Assembly: GCA_010024485.1 (NCBI GenBank)
Contig: RGGX01000086.1
Coordinates: 1-5,498 of the forward strand
Direction of reading: 5' to 3'
Length of the DNA stretch: 5,498 nucleotides
DNA from: Actinomycetota bacterium
Lineage (GTDB): Bacteria; Actinomycetota; Acidimicrobiia; Acidimicrobiales; Ilumatobacteraceae
Shown: one piece after another, positions 1 to 3,905 of the stretch
Numbering within the stretch: the first letter of the stretch is position 1
How the letters are laid out: each line of letters starts with the position of its first letter
Position numbers and translations under genes: made by a program
Notes under the pieces: model-generated
Database searches by the model: none
What the model was told of the DNA's origin: nothing
The model's input: only the letters and a program-made list of their open reading frames with translations

Positions 1-1
1 C

Positions 2-928
2 GTGACGGCGAGCGTCGGCTACTCGACGAACCACGACGCCGGGATGACCCCGGGGGAGATGCTGCGCGACGCCGATGCCGCCATGTACCGCGCCAAGGCC
101 CGAGGCCGTGACTGCGTCGAGGCCTTCGAGGCCGGTGGACATGAGGCGAAGGTGGCCGACCTCCGCACGGCGGGGGAGTTGCGTCGCGGTATCGAGCGCG
201 GCGAGATCGTGCCGTACTTCCAGCCCATCGTCGATCTCGCATCGGGGCGCACCACCGGTTTCGAGGTGCTGGCCAGATGGCTGCATCCGGATCGGGGGCT
301 TCTCACCCCCGCGCACTTCCTGGCCTTCGCGGAGGACTCGGGCCTCCTGGTTGAGCTCGGAGCGGCGATGCTGCGGTCGTCGCTGTCGCAGCTCGCGGCC
401 TGGCGGGAGGAGGGTCTCGACTTCGCCTCGGGCTCCATCTCGGTCAATGTCGGGAGCCGGCAGCTGGTGGATCCGAGTTTCCCGGCTCGGGTCGCCGAGG
501 CACTGCAGGACTCCGGTATCGACGCGGATTCGCTCTGGTTCGAGATCACCGAGACCGCGTTGCTCACCGACGCGCGAGCGGCGACCACGGCCTTGCGTGA
601 GGTGGAGCAACTGGGGGTGCACATCGCGGTCGATGACTTCGGCACTGGGTACTCGTCGCTCACGTATCTCAAGCGGTTCCCGGTCGAGGCGATCAAGATC
701 GACCGCTCGTTCGTGGCCGGCCTCGGCATCGATGACGATGACTCCACGATCGTTGAGGCGGTGGTGCAGCTTGGTCGATCGCTTGGGGTCACGGTCGTCG
801 CCGAGGGAGTGGAGTCGCCGCTCCAGCTCTCGAGGTTGCGCGAGCTGAACTGCGACCGCGGTCAGGGCTACCTCTTCGGCCGGCCGCGGCCGGCGGAGAT
901 CATCGTCCGCGAGGGCGTCGGGGGCTGA
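2..928 (+). CDS. GGDEF-EAL domain protein, C-terminal part (cyclic-di-GMP phosphodiesterase), 5' end outside the window
   Basis: The gene is cut by the left edge; the visible 308 residues are the end of a longer protein. Residues 1-40 match the last strand and helix of a GGDEF (diguanylate cyclase) domain (ASVGYS, then a DADAAMYRAKARGRD segment), so the GTG at position 2 is only an in-frame valine, not a start. Residues about 55-300 form an EAL domain, which hydrolyses c-di-GMP to pGpG. The catalytic and metal-binding set looks complete: YFQPIV near 72-77, E88 in EVLARW (an EVL variant of EAL), N149 in SVNV, E181 and E184 in FEITET, D211-D212 in DDFGTGYSSL, K232 in IKIDRSF, E268 and E271 in AEGVES, Q288 in RGQGYLFGRP. 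Phosphodiesterase activity is therefore likely. Whether the GGDEF half is active, and which sensor domain precedes it, cannot be seen. A hairpin follows four bases after the stop. Confidence 0.95.
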   Translation: MTASVGYSTNHDAGMTPGEMLRDADAAMYRAKARGRDCVEAFEAGGHEAKVADLRTAGELRRGIERGEIVPYFQPIVDLASGRTTGFEVLARWLHPDRGLLTPAHFLAFAEDSGLLVELGAAMLRSSLSQLAAWREEGLDFASGSISVNVGSRQLVDPSFPARVAEALQDSGIDADSLWFEITETALLTDARAATTALREVEQLGVHIAVDDFGTGYSSLTYLKRFPVEAIKIDRSFVAGLGIDDDDSTIVEAVVQLGRSLGVTVVAEGVESPLQLSRLRELNCDRGQGYLFGRPRPAEIIVREGVGG

Positions 929-931
929 GCG

Positions 932-955
932 ACGTCGAGGAGATCGCCTCGGCGT
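932..955 (+). terminator. Hairpin terminator after the GGDEF-EAL gene
   Basis: ACGTCGAGG (932-940) pairs with CCTCGGCGT (947-955) to give a 9-bp stem with one G-T wobble and a 6-base loop. It starts four bases after the TGA. No T-run follows, so it resembles the tail-less hairpins often found after genes in high-GC actinobacteria. It separates the GGDEF-EAL gene from the next promoter. The structure is seen in the sequence; its function is inferred. Confidence 0.55.
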
Positions 956-973
956 GCCTGTCGGTCGTTGGGT

Positions 974-979
974 TACCCT
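974..979 (+). promoter_or_regulatory. -10 box for leaderless transcription of the DUF5318 gene
   Basis: TACCCT fits the actinobacterial TAnnnT -10 element. Six bases separate it from the ATG at 986, so a start site at the usual distance falls on or next to the A of the ATG. No Shine-Dalgarno sequence precedes that ATG, which agrees with a leaderless mRNA. No clear -35 element is seen. Confidence 0.55.
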
Positions 980-985
980 GCGCCC

Positions 986-1369
986 ATGTCGTTCTCGGTT
1001 GGCGCGCTTCGCGGTTCTCCGGACCGCGGCGGGATCGTGGATCACCGTCTGGCGAGGCGGATGCTCGTCAATCAGGTTCGCCTCGGCCGTCTTCGTCGGG
1101 ACGAGGTCTGCGACGCCCATCCCGAGCTCATTCGGGCGGCTCGCAATGTCGGCACCGAGACCGAGACGGACTGCCCGATCTGCGAGGAGGCTCGCCTTCG
1201 GCTGGTGACGTATGTCTTCGGTCATCGGCTGCCCGCGCACGGCCGGTGCGTGTCGAGCGCCAAAGAGCTCCGACAGCTCTCGATGACTGGGCGTGAGCTC
1301 CGCGCCTACGTGGTGGAGGCCTGCACGGAGTGTCGATGGCACCACCTGCTGCGCGTCCTCCCGTTGTGA
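986..1369 (+). CDS. DUF5318 family protein with zinc-ribbon-like CxxC pairs
   Basis: A protein of 127 residues, function unknown. The order of motifs matches the actinobacterial DUF5318 family, recalled as including M. tuberculosis Rv0049: an N-terminal VDHRLARRMLVNQVRLGR helix, EVCDAHPELIRAAR, then CPIC (C63-C66), LVTYVFGHRL, and near the C-terminus CTEC (C113-C116) followed by WHH. The two CxxC pairs suggest one bound zinc ion in a zinc-ribbon-like fold; this is inference. No membrane segment or signal peptide is seen, so it should be cytosolic. I chose ATG 986 over an in-frame TTG at 968 because the -10 box lies between them and the extra residues add nothing family-like. In mycobacteria the homologue lies a few genes upstream of rpsF, next to ponA1; here only one gene lies between. 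Its end overlaps the next gene. Confidence 0.88.
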   Translation: MSFSVGALRGSPDRGGIVDHRLARRMLVNQVRLGRLRRDEVCDAHPELIRAARNVGTETETDCPICEEARLRLVTYVFGHRLPAHGRCVSSAKELRQLSMTGRELRAYVVEACTECRWHHLLRVLPL

Positions 1370-1863
1370 CCCCGCGGTGGTTCGGAGCGCTCGGGTTGGC
1401 CTCGGCCATCGTGCTCGGGTGCGCCACCTCTGAATCACCCGATGGGTCATCGACCGGGCCGACGGGTTTCGAGTCGTCGACGGTCGAGGTGGCCGGGGCC
1501 GACGGGTCGATGCGGGAGAGTTGCATGTGGATCGCTGACACTCCGGAGCGTCGGGCGAGGGGGATGATGGAGGTGACCGGTTTCGGCGCGGCCGAGGCGA
1601 TGGTGTTCGTCCAGGAGACGCCGGTGAGTGGGCAGTTCTGGATGAAGAACACGGTCATCCCGCTCTCGATCGCCTACTTCGACGCCGTCGGCGAGTATCT
1701 GGGGGCCCACGACATGACCCCGTGCACGACACCTGAGTGCGAGCGGTATCCGACGGCGGCTGGGTACCGGTGGGCGGTGGAGGCGCCGCTGGGCGGTCTC
1801 GCCGCGCTCGGCATCGGTGAGGGGTCGACTCTCCGGGTGACCGACCGACCCTGTTCCGGTTGA
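1336..1863 (+). CDS. DUF192 family lipoprotein
   Basis: A protein of 175 residues from ATG 1336. The N-terminus has basic residues (R7, R14), a hydrophobic stretch (FGALGLASAIVLG) and a lipobox-like VLGC with C29, so it is probably an exported lipoprotein; a Ser/Gly/Thr-rich linker follows. From about residue 48 on it matches the DUF192 domain: TPERRARGMM, MVFVQ, FWMKNTVIPLSIAYFD, then MTPC near 127-130, and a VEAPLGG..ALGIGEGSTLRV end. The biochemical role of DUF192 is not established. Three starts compete. ATG 1336 has GGAG at 1327-1330 with 5-base spacing. GTG 1330 has GGAGG at 1315-1319. GTG 1366 overlaps the upstream TGA as GTGA and would give a tidy signal peptide with Cys 19. All three keep the lipobox, and the overlap suggests coupled translation with the DUF5318 gene. 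Confidence 0.87.
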   Translation: MAPPAARPPVVTPRWFGALGLASAIVLGCATSESPDGSSTGPTGFESSTVEVAGADGSMRESCMWIADTPERRARGMMEVTGFGAAEAMVFVQETPVSGQFWMKNTVIPLSIAYFDAVGEYLGAHDMTPCTTPECERYPTAAGYRWAVEAPLGGLAALGIGEGSTLRVTDRPCSG

Positions 1864-1938
1864 GGCCGTCGCCCCGAACGCGAGTGTCACACCCCGGATC
1901 GAGGATGGTGCCCATGAGCGATTCGGTCCGGCGTTCGA

Positions 1939-1944
1939 TACCCT
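1939..1944 (+). promoter_or_regulatory. Candidate -10 box of the rpsF-ssb-rpsR-rplI operon
   Basis: GATACCCT contains TACCCT, the same hexamer as the -10 box before the DUF5318 gene, and lies in the 168-base gap before rpsF. A start site near 1951 would give a leader of about 80 bases that includes the structured region at 1959-2020. No good -35 element is seen at 16-18 bases upstream, so the call is tentative. Confidence 0.4.
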
Positions 1945-1958
1945 GCCGGCGACATATC

Positions 1959-2020
1959 CACCCTGCCCCGTCCGCCGAGTCGCCGGGGCCACGGTCCGAG
2001 AGGGCCACGTCCGAAGGGAG
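1959..2020 (+). promoter_or_regulatory. Structured rpsF leader, candidate S6:S18-binding autoregulatory motif
   Basis: Hand folding gives two adjacent hairpins. GCCCCG (1965-1970) pairs with CGGGGC (1984-1989). GGTCC (1993-1997) pairs with GGGCC (2002-2006) around a GAGA loop of the GNRA type, and A1991-C1992 can pair with G2009-T2010 across a two-base bulge. CCCT (1961-1964) can pair with AGGG (2015-2018), which lies inside the rpsF Shine-Dalgarno AAGGGAG. This leaves CCGA (2011-2014) unpaired at the junction. The known S6:S18 complex-binding motif in rpsF leaders presents a CCG trinucleotide in a bulge flanked by a stem and a hairpin, copying the 16S rRNA site. The general logic fits, but I have not aligned it to the published covariance model. 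Another CCG lies in the first hairpin loop. Confidence 0.4.
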
Positions 2021-2031
2021 CAACGCAGCAG

Positions 2032-2361
2032 ATGATGCGTGCCTATGAACTCATGGTGATCGTCGACACCGATGTCGACGAACCCGTCGCCCAGTCCTGG
2101 GTCAAGACCGCCACCGAGGCGATCTCAGCCGCCGGTGGTTCGGTCCACGGCAAGCCCGACTGGTGGGGCAAGCGCCCCTTCGCCTACCCGATCAACAAGA
2201 AGGAGACCGGGTACTACTTCGTCATCGAGTGCGTGGCCCCGGCGGGCTCCCTCGATGAACTCGAGCGTTCGCTCCGTCTCGCCGACGACGTCGTCCGCCA
2301 CAAACTGATCCGTCTGCCCGAGGCCGAGGCCGAGCGCCGCGGCATGACGGCTGCCGCCTGA
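2032..2361 (+). CDS. rpsF: 30S ribosomal protein S6
   Basis: A protein of 109 residues, close to the usual S6 length. S6 binds S18 and sits with it on the platform of the small ribosomal subunit. Family marks are RAYELMVIVDTDV at the N-terminus, the WWGKRPFAYPINKKETGYYFV core (residues 44-64) and LRLADDVVRHKLIRLPE near the C-terminus. Two ATG codons in a row compete: 2032 is 11 bases from AAGGGAG (2014-2020), while 2035 gives the family-typical MRAYE start but a 14-base spacing. I chose 2032 on spacing. It is the first gene of the rpsF-ssb-rpsR-rplI operon; ssb follows after 25 bases. Its Shine-Dalgarno may be masked by leader structure. Confidence 0.97.
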   Translation: MMRAYELMVIVDTDVDEPVAQSWVKTATEAISAAGGSVHGKPDWWGKRPFAYPINKKETGYYFVIECVAPAGSLDELERSLRLADDVVRHKLIRLPEAEAERRGMTAAA

Positions 2362-2386
2362 CGCGGCAACACGAAGGGAGCCGAAC

Positions 2387-2839
2387 ATGGCATCGAACAG
2401 CATCACCCTCATCGGGAACCTCACCCGTGACCCCGAACTCCGGTTCACCACCGGCGGACGCGGCGTCGCGAGCTTCGGGCTTGCGGTGAACCGTCGCTAC
2501 CAGGTCAACGGGGAGTGGCAGGAGCAGGTCTCGTTCTTCAACATCGTGTGTTGGGGCGACCTCGGCGAGAACGCCGCCGCCACCCTCTCCAAGGGGAGCC
2601 GGTGCATCGTCGCCGGCCGCCTCGAGCAGCGCAGCTGGGAGACCAACGACGGCGAGAAGCGCTCGGTCGTCGAGGTCATCGCCGACGAGGTCGGCCCCAG
2701 CCTCCGGTGGGCTACCGCCCAGGTCGAGCGCACCGAGCGCTCCGGCGACTTCGGCGGTGGTTCAGGTGGCTCCTCCGGAGGTTCCTCCGGCGGCGGCCGT
2801 GCCCCCGATCCCGTCTACGGCGACGAAGAGCCGTTCTGA
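2387..2839 (+). CDS. ssb: Single-stranded DNA-binding protein SSB
   Basis: A protein of 150 residues. It coats single-stranded DNA in replication, repair and recombination, normally as a tetramer. Residues 1-110 are the OB-fold: SITLIGNLTRDPELRFT at the start, VASFGLAVNRRY, FFNIVCWGDLGENAA, and a C-terminal VEVIADEVGPSLRWAT. Residues 120-138 are a flexible Gly/Ser linker. The protein ends in GDEEPF, the acidic tip that recruits partner proteins; it keeps the terminal Pro-Phe but has Glu where the canonical DDDIPF has Ile. AAGGGAG at 2374-2380 lies 6 bases before the ATG. ssb between rpsF and rpsR is a widespread bacterial order, and co-transcription is likely. No sign of a second ssb copy in the window. 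Confidence 0.97.
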   Translation: MASNSITLIGNLTRDPELRFTTGGRGVASFGLAVNRRYQVNGEWQEQVSFFNIVCWGDLGENAAATLSKGSRCIVAGRLEQRSWETNDGEKRSVVEVIADEVGPSLRWATAQVERTERSGDFGGGSGGSSGGSSGGGRAPDPVYGDEEPF

Positions 2840-2876
2840 CAACCCCTCTCACCCGAATCGATCAGGAGAATCCGAC

Positions 2877-3317
2877 ATGGCGAAGAAGCCTCAGCGTGGC
2901 GCGCGCAACCGCGACGCGAACCCCCGCAAGTTCAAGAAGAAGACCAGCCCGCTCGTCATCGAGAAGGTCGAGTACGTCGACTACAAGGACGTCGACCTCC
3001 TCACCCGTTTCATGAGCGATCGCGGCAAGATCCGCGGTCAGCGCCTCAGCGGCAACGACGTGCAGCAGCAGCGCGAGGTGGCGAACGCCATCAAGATCGC
3101 CCGTGAGATGGGGCTGCTCCCGTACGCGCGTCGCGTCGCCTCCACCGGGCGGCAGGGCCGCGGCCGCGACGGCGACCGCCGTGGCCGTCCGAGCGATGTC
3201 GACACCCGCGACACCTCGAGCGCGCCGGTCGAGGAGAGCAACATCGAGTCCACCGACGAGACCGTGGACGACCAGGCCGAAGTGGCCGCCGTCGCCACCG
3301 AGTCCGAGGAGGTCTGA
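2877..3317 (+). CDS. rpsR: 30S ribosomal protein S18 with long acidic C-terminal tail
   Basis: A protein of 146 residues, compared with about 75-90 for typical bacterial S18. Residues 1-22 are a basic N-terminus. The S18 core spans about 26-88: VEYVDYKDVDLLTRFMSDRGKI, then RGQRLSGNDVQQQREVANAIKIAREMGLLPYARR. Residues 89-105 are Arg/Gly-rich, and 117-146 hold eleven Asp/Glu and no Lys/Arg. Third codon positions stay G/C-rich through the tail, so it looks like real coding sequence rather than a frameshift read-through. S18 pairs with S6 on the 30S platform near the mRNA exit. AGGAGA (2864-2869) lies 7 bases before the ATG, which supports this start over an in-frame upstream extension into ssb. 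The last codons carry the Shine-Dalgarno of rplI. The function of the tail is unknown. Confidence 0.95.
   Translation: MAKKPQRGARNRDANPRKFKKKTSPLVIEKVEYVDYKDVDLLTRFMSDRGKIRGQRLSGNDVQQQREVANAIKIAREMGLLPYARRVASTGRQGRGRDGDRRGRPSDVDTRDTSSAPVEESNIESTDETVDDQAEVAAVATESEEV
3307..3313 (+). promoter_or_regulatory. Shine-Dalgarno of rplI inside the rpsR 3' end
   Basis: AGGAGGT matches the anti-Shine-Dalgarno sequence over seven bases and lies 6 bases before the rplI ATG. It falls within the Glu-Glu-Val codons that end S18, so ribosomes finishing rpsR stop on top of it and the two genes are probably translationally coupled. Confidence 0.8.
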
Positions 3318-3319
3318 TC

Positions 3320-3766
3320 ATGAAGTTGATCCTCCGCGCTGACATGCAGGGCGTCGGCAAGCGCGGCGACATCATCGATGTCGCCGACGGCTATGCCCGC
3401 AACTACCTCCTCCCGCAGGGGAAGGCGATCGTCGCCACCGACGGCGCCGTGGAACAGGCCGCCAAGATGCGTCGCGCTCGCGACCTCCGCGATGCCAGCG
3501 ATCGCGAGGCCGCCCAGACCGTGGCCTCCACCCTGGTGCCCACGGTCATCGCGCTCACCGCGAAGGCCGGTGCCGAGGGCAAGCTCTTCGGCTCGATCAC
3601 CGCGGCCGACATCGCGACGGCGATCGCTGAGCAGACGTCGGTCGAGATCGACCGCAAGCAACTCGAGATCGACGAGCAGATCAAGACCGTGGGACAGCAC
3701 GTCGTCCGCGCGGTCCTCCACCCCGAGGTGTCCTTCCCGGTCACCATCGAGGTGTCACCCGCCTGA
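3320..3766 (+). CDS. rplI: 50S ribosomal protein L9
   Basis: A protein of 148 residues, normal for L9, which binds 23S rRNA near the L1 stalk base and reaches across the ribosome surface, helping keep the reading frame. The N-terminal domain (1-40) contains the full L9 signature: G13, G16, V21, G24-Y25, N28-Y29-L30 and G34 at the expected spacing. A charged connecting helix spans about 42-75. The C-terminal domain includes GKLFGSIT (87-94) and ends in HPEVSFPVTIEV. The start is two bases after the rpsR stop, with a perfect Shine-Dalgarno. It is the last gene of the operon; a strong hairpin follows 10 bases after the stop. Confidence 0.97.
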   Translation: MKLILRADMQGVGKRGDIIDVADGYARNYLLPQGKAIVATDGAVEQAAKMRRARDLRDASDREAAQTVASTLVPTVIALTAKAGAEGKLFGSITAADIATAIAEQTSVEIDRKQLEIDEQIKTVGQHVVRAVLHPEVSFPVTIEVSPA

Positions 3767-3776
3767 TGCATCCTCC

Positions 3777-3810
3777 GGTCGGCGTCACTATCGGTGGCGC
3801 CGACCTTTAT
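3777..3810 (+). terminator. Intrinsic terminator of the rpsF-ssb-rpsR-rplI operon
   Basis: GGTCGGCGTCAC (3777-3788) pairs with GTGGCGCCGACC (3794-3805) to form a 12-bp stem with one T-G wobble, closing a 5-base TATCG loop. TTTAT (3806-3810) follows directly. The stem is long, GC-rich and well placed after rplI; the T-run is short, so some read-through into dnaB is possible. Confidence 0.8.
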
Positions 3811-3833
3811 CGGACGAACGCGCTCCGATCTGG

Positions 3834-3842
3834 TTGTCCACA
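3834..3842 (+). promoter_or_regulatory. DnaA box upstream of dnaB (perfect high-GC consensus)
   Basis: TTGTCCACA is the DnaA-box word preferred in Streptomyces and Mycobacterium, matched at all nine bases. It lies in the 139-base rplI-dnaB gap, just downstream of the operon terminator, and could let DnaA control dnaB transcription. Confidence 0.6.
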
Positions 3843-3845
3843 GGG

Positions 3846-3854
3846 TAATCCACA
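3846..3854 (+). promoter_or_regulatory. Second DnaA box, same orientation, 12 bases on
   Basis: TAATCCACA differs from E. coli TTATCCACA at one base. Its start lies 12 bases after the start of the first box, and both are part of a direct repeat TCCACAGGGT (3837-3846 and 3849-3858). Close tandem spacing favours cooperative binding. Confidence 0.5.
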
Positions 3855-3871
3855 GGGTTTTTCCCCTTCCT

Positions 3872-3892
3872 TCCCACAGGCTTCGGCTGGGA
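3872..3892 (+). promoter_or_regulatory. Hairpin with UUCG loop covering the dnaB Shine-Dalgarno
   Basis: TCCC (3872-3875) pairs with GGGA (3889-3892). After an ACA bulge, GGC (3879-3881) pairs with GCT (3886-3888) around a TTCG loop closed by C-G, the extra-stable tetraloop form. The 3' arm is part of GGGAG (3889-3893), the only Shine-Dalgarno candidate before ATG 3906. If transcribed, it could lower dnaB translation. This is a hand fold only. Confidence 0.35.
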
Positions 3893-3905
3893 GAGTGTCG
3901 TTCTG

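Noticed and set aside
2..4. GTG at the left edge as the start of an EAL protein
   Set aside because: The residues that follow are the end of a GGDEF domain, so the gene begins upstream of the window.
19..792. Long antisense open frame opposite the EAL gene
   Set aside because: It is a by-product of high G/C at third codon positions on the opposite strand; the protein is low-complexity Ser/Arg-rich with no recognisable family.
968..985. TTG at 968 as an earlier start of the DUF5318 gene
   Set aside because: The -10 box lies inside this stretch, no Shine-Dalgarno precedes it, and the added residues are not family-like.
1953..1961. ATATCCACC as a further DnaA box in the rpsF leader
   Set aside because: Two mismatches including the last base of the core, and no second box nearby.
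1860..2048. Small + strand open frame between the DUF192 gene and rpsF
   Set aside because: It is Pro/Arg/Ser-rich, overlaps the rpsF start out of frame, and covers the candidate promoter and leader.
2752..2800. Short direct repeats (GGTTC/TCCTCCGG type) as a DNA repeat element
   Set aside because: They encode the usual Gly/Ser linker of SSB and are explained by protein composition.
2757..2876. Upstream in-frame extension of rpsR into ssb
   Set aside because: The S18 start at 2877 has a good Shine-Dalgarno and a MAKK-type N-terminus; the extension would only reread the ssb Gly/Ser linker in another frame.
3038..3721. Long antisense open frame across rpsR and rplI
   Set aside because: It mirrors two well-supported ribosomal protein genes and shows no domain; composition is Asp/Val/Gly-rich as expected for a shadow frame.
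3834..3905. Replication origin upstream of dnaB
   Set aside because: Only two clear boxes and one inverse box, no strong AT-rich unwinding element, and no dnaA or dnaN beside it; a regulatory role is the simpler reading.
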